DNA from: Myxococcales bacterium | GTDB lineage: Bacteria > Myxococcota_A > UBA9160 > UBA4427 | NCBI GenBank assembly: GCA_022563535.1 | Contig: JADFNE010000014.1 | Coordinates: 1-64,000, forward strand | DNA: 64,000 nucleotides | Direction of reading: 5' to 3' | Shown: in pieces, positions 1-10,882 of the stretch | Numbering within the stretch: position 1 is the stretch's first letter | How the letters are laid out: each line of letters begins with the position of its first letter | The notes under the pieces: model-generated | Databases searched by the model: none | The model's input: the letters and a program-made list of their open reading frames with translations, nothing else | Told to the model about the DNA's origin: nothing | Made by a program: the position numbers and the translations under genes

Positions 1-1
1 C

Positions 2-1321
2 GTTAGCCGTCGCGACGGCAATTTCCGCCCGCAGATCTACGTGATGAATGCGAATGGCTCTGATCAGCGAAACTTAAGCAATAATCCTTCATCAGATTCA
101 GAGCCTTTCTGGTCACCGGATGGAACCAGGATCGTTTTCTCGAGCCAGCGTTCCGATGGTGGAAGCGCTAACCCTGACATATATGTCATGAACGCCGATG
201 GCTCCAACCCGCAAAGGCTAACCATCAATTCCGCGCTTGACCTGCATCCATCCTGGTCGCCGGAGGGAGCGAAGATTACTTTTAGGAGCAGGCGTGATGG
301 CAGTACCGATTTCAGTGATGAAATCTACTTAATGAATCCGGATGGCTCAGATCAACAAAGACTGACCAATAATTCTTCGATAGACCGGCAACCTGCCTGG
401 ATAAGAACTCTATTTCTCCCCGACACAGGTCAGACGACTTGTTATGTACCCGGCTTCGGTGACGTGAAAGGCTGCGCTGGGACGGGCCAAGATGGAGAAT
501 ACTCCATCAATCCCATGAGCTTTACCGATAATGGTGACGGCACGGTAACGGATAACCTAACAACTCTCATGTGGCAGCAGGATGGCGCCAGTAGCAGTCT
601 CAACTGGTATGAGGCTTCGGGCACCATGGATGCCACCGATAATCCAACTTCTACTGATGTCTGCGGCTCGCTTGCACTGGGGGGACACAACGACTGGCGG
701 CTACCCACGCCGATAGAACTCATGGGCATAGTGGACTACGGGACAGACGGCCCTGCGATAGACACCACGTATTTTCCGAACACCGCTAGTTTTTCGACTG
801 CACAATATTGGACATCTACTACTCTCAACATCTCCCCGTCAAATGCATGGGTCGTCTTCTCAGACGAGGGAGATGTTAGATGGGCACGTAAGGGAGCCGA
901 TTTCAGCAGCCAGCATGTTCGTTGTGTGCGCGGTGTTTCATTTGTAGCCCGCTACACCGATAAGGGAAACGGAACTGTAACGGACAGAGTGACGGGCCTT
1001 ATATGGCAACAAGAGGATGACAATACAGGAAAGACTTGGCAGCAGGCCCTTGATTATTGCAATGGACTTGCGCTTGCTGGACACAGTAACTGGAGACTGC
1101 CGAATGCGAAGGAGCTTGAATCCATCACCGACTACACCAAGAACACACCCGCAATAGACTCCAATTATTTTTTGAACACGGCTGAGGATCATGCTTCCTA
1201 TTGGTCGTCTACTACCTACAAATTCACTCCGAGCAGCGCGTGGGTGGTGTACTTCAGATGGGGACTCTTACAAGCCGACGGCCAGACCGGCAACCACCAG
1301 AAAGCTCGTTGCGTGTACTGA
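2..1321 (+). CDS. PD40-repeat / DUF1566 protein, 5' end missing
   Basis: The reading frame is already open at the window edge, so the N-terminus is missing; a GTG at 41 lies inside a repeat and is not the true start. The first ~135 residues are three TolB-type PD40 propeller repeats, each with an IY(V/L)MN.(D/N)GS strand and a WSPDG or WSPEG turn. Two DUF1566 (Lcl C-terminal, C-lectin-like) domains follow, each with DNGDGTVTD or GNGTVTD, LMWQQ/LIWQQ, WRLP, Y(F/W)xSTT and a closing RCV. Such proteins are usually exported and often surface-bound; binding or adhesion is an inference. The segment is visibly AT-richer than the genes after 2.4 kb, which suggests a different origin. Confidence is high for the domains and low for the function. 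Confidence 0.85.
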   Translation, partial: VSRRDGNFRPQIYVMNANGSDQRNLSNNPSSDSEPFWSPDGTRIVFSSQRSDGGSANPDIYVMNADGSNPQRLTINSALDLHPSWSPEGAKITFRSRRDGSTDFSDEIYLMNPDGSDQQRLTNNSSIDRQPAWIRTLFLPDTGQTTCYVPGFGDVKGCAGTGQDGEYSINPMSFTDNGDGTVTDNLTTLMWQQDGASSSLNWYEASGTMDATDNPTSTDVCGSLALGGHNDWRLPTPIELMGIVDYGTDGPAIDTTYFPNTASFSTAQYWTSTTLNISPSNAWVVFSDEGDVRWARKGADFSSQHVRCVRGVSFVARYTDKGNGTVTDRVTGLIWQQEDDNTGKTWQQALDYCNGLALAGHSNWRLPNAKELESITDYTKNTPAIDSNYFLNTAEDHASYWSSTTYKFTPSSAWVVYFRWGLLQADGQTGNHQKARCVY

Positions 1322-1742
1322 GTCACGCATTCTGCACAGCTGCGTCCAAAAACATTCTGCAGTTGAAGTGTTGCAGTTGCAACGCTCGGGAATTGCATCA
1401 TAAATCCGACTAGATGCCGATCCACGATTGGCGCCACTCGTTACGCCGATACACCATGGCATGCAGAGTATTCGCCCTCGACGAAGCTACGACTACCGGA
1501 TCCGCGAGGCGATCTGTGAGTCGGGTGATCAACGACAATTACTTTTGCCGCACCGTGTTGCCTCAGTTTTCAATGCTACCGCATGCCTCGTGTAGGAATC
1601 GTACCCGACTGCCCCTAATTCCACTGGGGAATGATTGATTCCGGTGAACTTCAACCAATCCCGGCCCAGAATGCAACCACATAGACATCCGCTCTAATTC
1701 TCAGCGACGAGATCTGGGTGTGCGAAATAAGAGGAAAGACAG
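1322..1742. other. Intergenic stretch without recognisable gene
   Basis: About 420 bases follow the DUF1566 gene. Short open frames occur on both strands, but none has a recognisable domain or a convincing ribosome site. A small palindrome (TTGCAGTTGCAA, about 1370-1381) is present. I see no gene here. Confidence 0.5.
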
Positions 1743-2048
1743 ATGACCGAACCACCGGTAGAGTCCGGAAGCCCCCCTTGCTTCGGGCCACCAGTTTTTT
1801 TCGTGGCGAAGATGTGCGGATACGCACGACTTCCTGTGAATCGGGCTTCCATGACCGCCAGAACCGCAGACTCAAGTGCTCTCCCTCTTGCGCCATTGAA
1901 GGCTGTTCCCGTTTCGGAACTTACACGCGGCGAGTACGAGTTCGTCATTCGCTTCCTGTTTGGAGTCCTCGCCCGGTTAGCGCGACGGGGACTCGCGATT
2001 TCGCCCAACTTGGCAACAGAGATAAACGCGGGCCGCAGTGCTTTTTGA
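1743..2048 (+). CDS. Possible small hypothetical protein (101 aa)
   Basis: The ATG at 1743 is preceded by AGAGGA at about 1730-1735 with a good 7-base spacing, which is the main argument that this frame is translated. The product has a cysteine- and proline-rich start and an amphipathic stretch ending LFGVLARLARRGLAISP. I do not recognise a family. Third-position GC is mixed and the opposite strand is also open, so this may be a chance frame or a piece of a non-coding repeat. No neighbour suggests a role. Confidence 0.3.
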   Translation: MTEPPVESGSPPCFGPPVFFVAKMCGYARLPVNRASMTARTADSSALPLAPLKAVPVSELTRGEYEFVIRFLFGVLARLARRGLAISPNLATEINAGRSAF

Positions 2049-2150
2049 GCGCGAAACCCGCCGTCTCCGGTTCGGGTTGGCCATGGCTTAACGGCCAACA
2101 CCCCGCGGAATCGCGGAGTTTTCTCGGACTGTTCCCAAGTGCGCGCGCGA

Positions 2151-2170
2151 AGTCTCTGCAATGCGAGACT
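2151..2170 (-). terminator. Hairpin just 3' of tRNA-Ser
   Basis: AGTCTC and GAGACT form a perfect 6-bp stem around an 8-base loop. It starts 4 bases past the encoded CCA of the tRNA on the minus strand. No U tract follows, so it could be a 3'-trailer processing hairpin rather than an intrinsic terminator. Confidence 0.35.
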
Positions 2171-2173
2171 AGG

Positions 2174-2265
<92 letters not shown>

Positions 2266-2395
2266 GCGGCCAGGCAGCCTAGCATTATTGTTCTCGACCG
2301 GCGTTGGGGAGCAGAGTTCGGGGCGGGTTCTCAGAAGGGCTTCGATCCGCTAGGGTCTTCGCCGAATCAAATCAGCGGGAGAGGGAGAGAGCTAC

Positions 2396-2638
2396 TTGGC
2401 GCGAGACGACCTCATTCAGGCAACCGGCAGTGTCGACAAGATTCTGGGCGGCGGCCGCTATCAAATCACCCTCGAGTCCGGACAGGAAGTGACTGCACAG
2501 CTGTCTGGCCGAATGCGGCGTTTCCGAATTCGCGTCATTCCCGGCGACCGAGTCACCGTCGGCCTCTCACCCTACGATCCCACCCACGGCTTCATCACAT
2601 TCCGATTGCGAGAAGGTCAGAGCAGACCCGGCGGCTGA
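2396..2638 (+). CDS. infA: Translation initiation factor IF-1
   Basis: This 80-residue protein covers the whole S1/OB fold of IF-1, including LIQATGSVDKILGGGRYQI, an LSGRMRRFRIRVIPGDRVTVGLSPYD-like core and a short basic tail. IF-1 binds the 30S A site with IF-2 and IF-3 during initiation. The start is a TTG at 2396, set by a purine-rich GGGAGAGGGAGAG at 2378-2390, and length and homology support it. The gene stands alone between the divergently transcribed tRNA-Ser and an acyltransferase, not in a ribosomal-protein operon. The family normally has a lysine-rich KMRK segment where this protein has GRMRRFRIR, which is within usual variation. Confidence 0.9.
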   Translation: MARDDLIQATGSVDKILGGGRYQITLESGQEVTAQLSGRMRRFRIRVIPGDRVTVGLSPYDPTHGFITFRLREGQSRPGG

Positions 2639-2688
2639 TTTCGCGCCGGGTGTTTTTCGACCGGGCGTCGCTGCTGCGAGGAGTTTTG

Positions 2689-3351
2689 GTGCAATCGAAT
2701 CCAAAATTCATGGTCGTCGCCGTGTTGCGAGTCATCCAGGCTTGGGATCGACTGCGGCTGGCCTTCCGGTCAGCCCTGAATCCGGGACTCCACATCCACC
2801 CGGGCGCCAGCACCAACCTGGCATCCGCCAAGTTCGACCTGGGACCCGGGGCAAGCCTGTCGATCAGTACTGGAGTCACAACCGAACGACGCAATTTGGG
2901 CGTGCACTTCGAACTCGGTGCCAATGCAAATGTTGTCATCGAAGACGGCGTGTGGTTGCGCTCGGATGTCGGGCCGGTGTTTCTGCGGGCCTACGCCGGT
3001 GCGCGGATTCGAATCGGACCCGAGACCCAACTGAATGCGTGCATGTTGAGTGCCAAGCAAGAAATCACAATTGGACGGCGTGTGCTGATCGGCATGGGGA
3101 CACGAATCTTCGATTCGGACCAGCATGCCATCGACGTCGAACATCCCGAAGTTACGCTTCCGGTCCGTATCGAGGATCATGCGTGGATCGCGGCGGATGT
3201 TACGGTCTTGCGCGGAACCACGATCGGAAACAGCAGTGTCGTGAGCACACGCTCGGTCGTACGCGGTATTGTCGAGCCCCATACGGTGGTCTCTGGAATT
3301 CCGGCCAAGCTCTACGGCAAGGTGGGCGATCGAGCTTCTCTGCCGGATTGA
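2689..3351 (+). CDS. Left-handed beta-helix acyltransferase (WbbJ/MaaT-like)
   Basis: This 220-aa protein is made of hexapeptide repeats of the LbH fold (IHPGAS, LGANAN, IEDGVW, IGPETQ, IGRRVLIGMGTRIFD, IEDHAWIAADVTVLRGTTIGNSSVVST) and ends in the SGIPAKLYGK motif of sugar O-acetyltransferases. It probably transfers an acetyl group from acetyl-CoA to a sugar in polysaccharide or LPS synthesis; the acceptor cannot be read. I chose the GTG at 2689 because GCGAGGAG lies 5 bases upstream; an ATG at 2710 is the alternative. The frame stays open far upstream, but that part overlaps infA and tRNA-Ser and is not coding. Confidence 0.82.
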   Translation: MQSNPKFMVVAVLRVIQAWDRLRLAFRSALNPGLHIHPGASTNLASAKFDLGPGASLSISTGVTTERRNLGVHFELGANANVVIEDGVWLRSDVGPVFLRAYAGARIRIGPETQLNACMLSAKQEITIGRRVLIGMGTRIFDSDQHAIDVEHPEVTLPVRIEDHAWIAADVTVLRGTTIGNSSVVSTRSVVRGIVEPHTVVSGIPAKLYGKVGDRASLPD

Positions 3352-3417
3352 ATTCGGCCGGATTGAGTCCTGCCAGCTTGAGCCGCTGCCGAAAACCAAA
3401 ACTCGGAATTCACGACA

Positions 3418-4236
3418 ATGGTCAGTTCCACGAAATTGTTTCATTCCGACAGTCCCGGTGTTCTGGGTCTCGATCCGGCACTCGCTGCCGCCGGTCTCAA
3501 CGTCGCCGCTGTTCTCGCTCCCAGGGAGTACGACGCCCTGGTTCCCGAGTCCTGGAAATCTCGACATCTGCTCCCGCATGCGGCTTCGGTGATCGTGATC
3601 GGCTCGGGCGGGGCAGATTTCTATTGGGCGGCGCGAAAGGCACGGCCCGGCTCAGAGCATCCCGTCGACGAGTATTGCGAAGAGTTGGTCACCCGAGCCG
3701 CAGACCGGCTCGAGGCTGCGGGGTTCGCTACCCGCGCGGCTTTCTATTGGGAGCGCCGTACGTCGAACGATTGCGAATCCGGCGAGTTCGCCGATTTTGT
3801 CGCGTTGGCTCGAGCCGCGGGCTTGGGCGCTCCCAGCCGCTTGGGGCTGTTGCTCCATCCGCGTTATGGACCCTGGTTTGCCATTCGGGCGTTGCTGCTG
3901 AGCGAGCGTCCGCCAGCCGAAGGCGCACGCGAAAAAATAGCGTTTGCGAATCGTTTTGATCCGTGTCCGAACTGCAGCGCACCGTGCGTTGCGGCGTGCC
4001 CCGGAAACGCGGTTGGCCGGAGCGAAGAATTCGCAGGGGAACGCTGTGCACAGACTCGCCACGAGGTTCGTGGGTGCGCCACGCGCTGCGACGCACGCAT
4101 GGCCTGTCCGGAGGGGGCGGATTATCGCTATGACGCCGAAGCCTTGTCCCACCACATGACATCACACTTTCGTACGGATGATCCGAAGCCAGGAGTTCCC
4201 CCGGGGCATAGGTTTCGCTGGGACGCTGAAAGATAG
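3418..4236 (+). CDS. QueG-like iron-sulfur protein
   Basis: The 272-aa protein has a C-terminal ferredoxin-like cluster motif, Cys183-x2-Cys186-x3-Cys190-x3-Cys194-Pro (CPNCSAPCVAACP), followed by further cysteines (ERC, GCATRC, ARMACPEG) that could ligate a second cluster. The N-terminal half contains RRTSNDCESGEF-type sequence and GAPSRLGLLLHPRYGPWFAIRALLL, resembling epoxyqueuosine reductase and related 4Fe-4S double-cluster proteins. It is shorter than typical QueG (about 350-380 aa), so a true queuosine step is not assured. It lies 66 bases after the acyltransferase and upstream of fusA, with no functional link visible. An Fe-S redox protein is likely; the substrate is unknown. Confidence 0.65.
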   Translation: MVSSTKLFHSDSPGVLGLDPALAAAGLNVAAVLAPREYDALVPESWKSRHLLPHAASVIVIGSGGADFYWAARKARPGSEHPVDEYCEELVTRAADRLEAAGFATRAAFYWERRTSNDCESGEFADFVALARAAGLGAPSRLGLLLHPRYGPWFAIRALLLSERPPAEGAREKIAFANRFDPCPNCSAPCVAACPGNAVGRSEEFAGERCAQTRHEVRGCATRCDARMACPEGADYRYDAEALSHHMTSHFRTDDPKPGVPPGHRFRWDAER

Positions 4237-4457
4237 GGTCCAACTGGAAAAACCTTTGACACCTCGCTAGATTGCGCGGCCACTACGGACCGAGTTCGTA
4301 ACCCCCAAAAAAGAAAGAGCGACCGTTTTAGTGGCACCCGACGGTGGCCGATTACCCCCTCCGACTTGCTGGCGCGTCGTCTTTGCTGTGTTGCAACGGC
4401 GAACAACAGCGAAGTCAGACGTCAGAAATCAGTCAATAGCCAACGGAAGGCAAGAAC

Positions 4458-6560
<2,103 letters not shown>

Positions 6561-6609
6561 GTGTAGTGGCGCGATTCTGAGCGAATTGGGGTTCTGTTGA
6601 TTGGGGGAC

Positions 6610-6765
6610 GCCAGAATCGGCGAGAGGTGGGCTCCGGCTCATGGCTCGCAATCGTTTCCGCGCGCTAGCTTTGAGTTGCTTCTGTGGTTTCAGGTTATGT
6701 GGCTTCGGTGCGCTGTTGGTGGCTGCGCTTTACTTCGCCTGAGCCCACCTCTCGCCGATTCTGGC
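6610..6765. repeat. Perfect 25-bp inverted repeat around a 106-bp core
   Basis: The sequence at 6610-6634 is the exact reverse complement of 6741-6765. The arms begin GCCAGAATCGGCGAG. The 106-bp spacer holds no coding frame of note. It starts 50 bp after the fusA stop and ends 90 bp before the stop of the convergent SLC13 gene. It could be a small non-autonomous element, a structured RNA or a two-way terminator. Confidence 0.85.
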
Positions 6766-6855
6766 TCGAGGCCGCGCGAATTCAATTGCAGGTTTGGTCG
6801 AGAGCGGATTGTGTTGGCCGGATGCCGGCTCGCGGTTGGGCGGGTGTGCGCGGGG

Positions 6856-8634
6856 TTAGAAGGGCCAGACGTAGGGGATTACTGTCAGGGCGATGATGCC
6901 GCAGATGATGTTGAGAGGGAGTCCGACTCGGATGAAGTCGCTGAATTTGTAGCCTCCGGGGCCGTAGACGAGCAAGTGGGTTTGGTAGGCGACCGGGGAA
7001 GCGAAGGCGCAGTTGGCGCCCAGCGCAATGGCGATCACGAAACTTCGGGGGTCGACTCCCGCCTGGTTTGCGGCGGCGACTGCAACCGGAAACATCAGGG
7101 CCGCGGCGGCATTGTGGTGGAGCATTTCGGCGAGCAGCACCGTAACGATGTAGATCGTGGCGAGCACGGCGAGGGGGCCGTAGGGTTCGGACTGCGAGAC
7201 CAGAACGTTTGCGATCGCGGTAGCCGCACCGGTCTTTTCGATTGCCGCCGCGACGCCAAGACCCGCGGCGATCACGATCAGAACGTGCATCTGGACGCTC
7301 TTTCGCGCCATCCCACCCGTGATGCAGCGGGCGGCAATCAAAATTCCACCGGCGACGAACGATCCGATCGAGATCGGCAACGTATCGGTGGCGGCGAGCA
7401 CCACCATCACCACGAAGACCCCAATTGCGAACCAGGCGCGGTCGTGGCGTGGCGCATGGGATTCGGGCACCTCGCTGACCAGATAGAAGTCGGGACTGTC
7501 GCGGTGTCGCTCGGCAAAATTGGCGGCGGCCTGGAAGACCAATGTATCGCCAGCTCGCAGGATGATCTCGCCGAGTTTTCCCGGCACCCGCTCGCCGTTG
7601 CGATGCACGGCGATCACGGCTGCATCGTAGGTGCTGCGAAAACCCGCGTCCTTCAGCGTTTGATTCACCAAGGGTGAGGATCGCGAGACGACGGCTTCGG
7701 TGAGACGGTGTTGGTGCGAGCCCCGCGCGGGGGTGTCTTCGTCGTCAATGGGAACCAACCCGCGGATGCGCTGCAAATCGACGATCGTCGAAACCACCCC
7801 TGCGAAGACGAGGTGGTCTCCGCCGTGGATGATCTCTGCTGGACCCACGGAGGTGATCGTGTCCTCTCCACGGCGAATCTCGAACAAGAAGAGACCCGGT
7901 AGCGCACGTAGCCCCGCATCTTCGATGCTCTGGCCGATCAATCCGCATTCAGGCTCGACCAGCATCGACACCGTGTACTCGCGACGATGTTGGCCGACTT
8001 CGGAGGTTGGGTCGGTGCGCGAGGGCAGGATGCGCGGCGCCACGAAGATCAGGTACAGCAATCCCACGAGCGTAATCGGGATGCCCACGGGAGCGAGTTC
8101 AAACAGCGCGAGCGGTTTCATGCCGGCCTGGGTCACCAGGCCCGCGACAGCGAGGGTGACGCTGGTACCGATCACTGTGATCGTGCTGCCGAGAATCGTC
8201 GTATAGCTGAGCGGGATCAGAAGCCGGCTCGGTGCGACGTGGTTGCGCCGGCACCAGTCGATCAGCAGCGGAGTCATCATTGCGACGATCGGCGCATTGT
8301 TGAGGAAGGCGGACAAAAAGCTGAGGGCGGGAAGGGTGCGTACCATGCTGCCGAATTCGGTTTTTGCGCGACCAAAGAGTCTGCCCAGGGTCAGTTCGAG
8401 GGCGCCGGTCTCGCGCATCGCGGCCGACAGTACGAAGAGCGCCGCGACCGTAGCCATGGCGGGATTCGCAAAGCCGCTGAAGGTCTCTTCAGGGGTCAGG
8501 ACCCCGGTCGTACCGAGTACGATCAGCCCGGCCAACATGACGAGATCGGGCGGCGCAAGTCCTCGCACCATTGCCACCAGCACGAGGAAAATCACCCCGA
8601 GTGTGAGCCAGCCCTGCCATTCGAGGGAATCCAT
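6856..8634 (-). CDS. SLC13/DASS-family transporter with two RCK_C (TrkA-C) domains
   Basis: The 592-aa membrane protein starts MDSLEWQGW and has about ten hydrophobic segments in two halves. Between them, around residues 215-390, are two TrkA-C type domains (VSMLVEPECGLIGQSIEDAGL; VSRSSPLVNQTLKDAGFRSTYDAAVIAVHR). Conserved NNAPIVAMMTPLL and HHNAAAALMFPVAVAAA segments match the paired hairpins of SLC13/ArsB-like carriers. Members move anions such as sulfate, dicarboxylates or phosphate coupled to Na+; the substrate cannot be told. The TrkA-C modules suggest ligand regulation. The frame stays open upstream of 8634, but that extension overlaps another gene and has no family similarity, so I set the start at the ATG. 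It lies downstream of the TerB-like gene on the same strand. Confidence 0.85.
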   Translation of the reverse strand: MDSLEWQGWLTLGVIFLVLVAMVRGLAPPDLVMLAGLIVLGTTGVLTPEETFSGFANPAMATVAALFVLSAAMRETGALELTLGRLFGRAKTEFGSMVRTLPALSFLSAFLNNAPIVAMMTPLLIDWCRRNHVAPSRLLIPLSYTTILGSTITVIGTSVTLAVAGLVTQAGMKPLALFELAPVGIPITLVGLLYLIFVAPRILPSRTDPTSEVGQHRREYTVSMLVEPECGLIGQSIEDAGLRALPGLFLFEIRRGEDTITSVGPAEIIHGGDHLVFAGVVSTIVDLQRIRGLVPIDDEDTPARGSHQHRLTEAVVSRSSPLVNQTLKDAGFRSTYDAAVIAVHRNGERVPGKLGEIILRAGDTLVFQAAANFAERHRDSPDFYLVSEVPESHAPRHDRAWFAIGVFVVMVVLAATDTLPISIGSFVAGGILIAARCITGGMARKSVQMHVLIVIAAGLGVAAAIEKTGAATAIANVLVSQSEPYGPLAVLATIYIVTVLLAEMLHHNAAAALMFPVAVAAANQAGVDPRSFVIAIALGANCAFASPVAYQTHLLVYGPGGYKFSDFIRVGLPLNIICGIIALTVIPYVWPF

Positions 8635-8750
8635 CGTGGGCGACGATACCGGGAAGTGGCCAAAAGCTCCAACGACCGAGCTGGCATCCGGGTCGGCCGC
8701 TGAATCTGGGCAAAAACCAACAGTCGGGAGAATTGCCTGCTCGCAGTCTG

Positions 8751-9281
8751 CTAGGACTTTGGCAGGCCCTGGAACTCGGCCAGGTGACTCTTCCAGCCAG
8801 CCTTGACCGCGTTGGTCTCGTTTCGAGACAATCCCAGTTCTTCGGCGATTTTGGACACTTCGGCGCTCTCGGTGGTGGAGATGGTCCCGTCTGCCGCCGA
8901 AACCGCGTACAGGCACTCGACCAGACCCAGTCGCTGCTCTCGGTTGGAGATCTTGCGAAATTCTCTCGTGATCAGGTAGTTCGACGTGCCGCCTTCTTCG
9001 CGCGCCTGGCCCAGGCTGATCTCGACGACCAACTTCGCTTCGCTCTCTGCAAGATCTCCCAGGGAGGTTGCCGCCCGCACCATGGCGTCGATTTCGCTGT
9101 CCTCGATGCGCAGGTCCGCGTGGGCGATCCGGGCCAACACGTAGGCGAACGCCGCGAGGTAGTGGGCGCGCTCGGGGGCCATGCCATCGAGTGCTGCGAT
9201 GATTCGATCGAGGGCTTCGGGCTCGGTGTTCGAGCGATCGTCCTGAATGTCGATACCCAAGAAGCGCTTCAACAGGGACAC
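8751..9281 (-). CDS. TerB-like helical protein
   Basis: The 176-aa protein has the all-helical TerB/DjlA-type pattern: AFAYVLARIAHADLRIEDSE, IDAMVRAA and a second acidic repeat LVECLYAVSAADGTISTTES, with two loops rich in Asp and Glu that may bind metal. The family occurs in tellurite-resistance clusters and as stand-alone proteins of unknown role. No other ter gene is nearby. The start is the GTG at 9281, which has GGGAGA about 6 bases upstream; earlier in-frame ATGs add a tail with no family features. It is 116 bp upstream of the SLC13 gene on the same strand and may be co-transcribed. Confidence 0.7.
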   Translation of the reverse strand: MSLLKRFLGIDIQDDRSNTEPEALDRIIAALDGMAPERAHYLAAFAYVLARIAHADLRIEDSEIDAMVRAATSLGDLAESEAKLVVEISLGQAREEGGTSNYLITREFRKISNREQRLGLVECLYAVSAADGTISTTESAEVSKIAEELGLSRNETNAVKAGWKSHLAEFQGLPKS

Positions 9282-9371
9282 GCTGATTCTCCCATGACGG
9301 TGCGGGTGCATTACGCTGGACATCGCAGTTTCGGACACCGGCCCAACCCCGGCAAGGGGCGTGCATGGATC

Positions 9372-9406
9372 GGCACTGGGTATAGGCACTGGGTATAGGC
9401 ACTGGG
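9372..9406. repeat. 13-bp tandem repeat, 2.7 copies
   Basis: GGCACTGGGTATA occurs at 9372-9384 and 9385-9397, and the first nine bases recur at 9398-9406. It lies in the divergent gap between the TerB-like gene and the GT39-like gene, 15 bp before the start of the latter. Confidence 0.9.
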
Positions 9407-9421
9407 CTAAGCTCGCGAGCG

Positions 9422-10882
9422 GTGGATATCCGGGGCGGCAGCAGGACTTGGGTAATTGCGGGGGCGCTTCTCGCGCTTTGGGCCGTCGGCATCCGCGTCA
9501 ACAACGCACTGTTCTATCCGCTTCACTTCGGTTTCGATGCGCCCGCAAATTGGGACTATATCGCGAGTCTTCTGACGTCCTGGCGTTTACCCGCACCGGG
9601 CGACGGTTGGTCGACCTCGCACCCTCCGCTCTTCTACTACCTGTCTGCGTTGGTCGGTCGAGCCATGCAGTTGGGCAGTACCACGAACGCGGTGGACGTC
9701 GAGGCCATCACCATTGCAGTTCGCCTGATCAGCAGCGCCATCGGTCTGGTTGGAATCGCGCTCGCCGTCGGGTGGGTGCGGCGCAGTGACCCTTTGAATC
9801 GGCCGCGGATTTTGATCGCAGCAGCGCTGCTGCTCTTCCTGCCGGTCCATGTCTACGTGAGTGCCATGCTGGGAGAGGAAATTCTCTCGAGTGCCTTGAT
9901 GTCGGCGGTACTGGTTGGGGTCGCGGTCGATCTGCAGCGCGAACCCGAACAACGACTGCCGCCGATCGCCGTTGCCGGACTCGGTGTACTGGCTGGTCTG
10001 GCGTTTCTCACCAAACTGACGGGTCTGTTGGTGGTGGTGGCGGTCGGGTTCGCGTATCTGGCCGATGGACTCCGCCGGCGGGAAATCCCCAAAATGCTGC
10101 GGAGAGTTGCAGTGTTTGGCGTCGTGGCGATCAGCATCGGCGGTTGGCCCTATCTCCACAACAAAGCCGAGTACGGCTTCTTCTATCCGCAGAACCTGAG
10201 GGTTCACGAGATGATGTTCACGATGCCCCCCGGTGAGCGGGGCCTTGGCGACTACCTGAACTTTCCGCTCGCAACGTTTCGAGATCCCCAGGTGCTGGCG
10301 CCAGAGCTGCTGCACTCGGTTTGGGGCACCACCTATACGACGCTTTGGTTCGATGGACATCGCGTGATGCTTCCGCGACGGGAAAGTTCAGTAGCGTACA
10401 TGGGCTCGCTACTTCTCGTCCTGGGCCTGGTCCCGACACTTGCGTTCGCGCTGGGGTTCGCACGTGGAATTCGTCGCGCTCTGCGCGAACCCGGTGGGCC
10501 CGACACCTTGTTCACTGCGATCATTGCGCTGACGCTTGCGGGGTATGTGTTGTTTACCTGGCAGAATCCCTGGTACGCGACACTCAAGGCGAGCTACTTG
10601 CTCGGGGCGCTCGTGCCCTATGGGGTCTACACCAGCGAAGTGCTCGCGGAGTGGATGCGTCCGGGGCGGCGGGCGAGACAAATTGCGGTTGCGCTTTCAC
10701 TGGTTGTGTTGCTCGCGGGATCCGCCGTGACGTTTACCGTGAACCTGGTCTTCGAGAAGGGAGAAGGACCTGGCTTTCGATGGCCGAAAGTCGATCCCAG
10801 CCGACACTACGAACGTGTGATTCCAACTCGTCAGATGAATCTGGACACAAACGAGTGGTCGCCGGGGGAATCCTCGCAATGA
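9422..10882 (+). CDS. GT39/ArnT-like integral membrane glycosyltransferase
   Basis: The 486-aa protein has about ten hydrophobic segments and an early periplasmic loop with GFDAPANWDYI and HPPLFYYLSALVGR. This is the pattern of GT-C enzymes (protein mannosyltransferases, ArnT) that use polyprenyl-phosphate sugars. The likely catalytic acid is the Asp of GFDAPANWDY; the classical motif is DE, so the match is loose. The start is the GTG at 9422. The stop overlaps the next gene's start by 4 bases (ATGA), so it is co-translated with a methyltransferase. Donor and acceptor are unknown; a role in envelope glycan modification is an inference. Confidence 0.75.
   Translation: MDIRGGSRTWVIAGALLALWAVGIRVNNALFYPLHFGFDAPANWDYIASLLTSWRLPAPGDGWSTSHPPLFYYLSALVGRAMQLGSTTNAVDVEAITIAVRLISSAIGLVGIALAVGWVRRSDPLNRPRILIAAALLLFLPVHVYVSAMLGEEILSSALMSAVLVGVAVDLQREPEQRLPPIAVAGLGVLAGLAFLTKLTGLLVVVAVGFAYLADGLRRREIPKMLRRVAVFGVVAISIGGWPYLHNKAEYGFFYPQNLRVHEMMFTMPPGERGLGDYLNFPLATFRDPQVLAPELLHSVWGTTYTTLWFDGHRVMLPRRESSVAYMGSLLLVLGLVPTLAFALGFARGIRRALREPGGPDTLFTAIIALTLAGYVLFTWQNPWYATLKASYLLGALVPYGVYTSEVLAEWMRPGRRARQIAVALSLVVLLAGSAVTFTVNLVFEKGEGPGFRWPKVDPSRHYERVIPTRQMNLDTNEWSPGESSQ

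Noticed and set aside
1766-1802. Hairpin and T run as a plus-strand terminator
   Set aside because: The stem has a bulge and the T run is 7 bases away, inside a possible coding frame.
2101-2124. CCGCG-GAAT-CGCGG hairpin followed by AGTTTT
   Set aside because: Only a 5-bp stem with a short T run; too weak to call as a terminator.
6601-7677. 358-aa plus-strand frame covering the inverted repeat and SLC13 tail
   Set aside because: Histidine-, glycine- and aspartate-rich composition typical of an antisense frame; no domain.
8635-9504. Long N-terminal extension of the SLC13 transporter
   Set aside because: It is antisense or out of frame to the TerB-like gene and has no transporter features.
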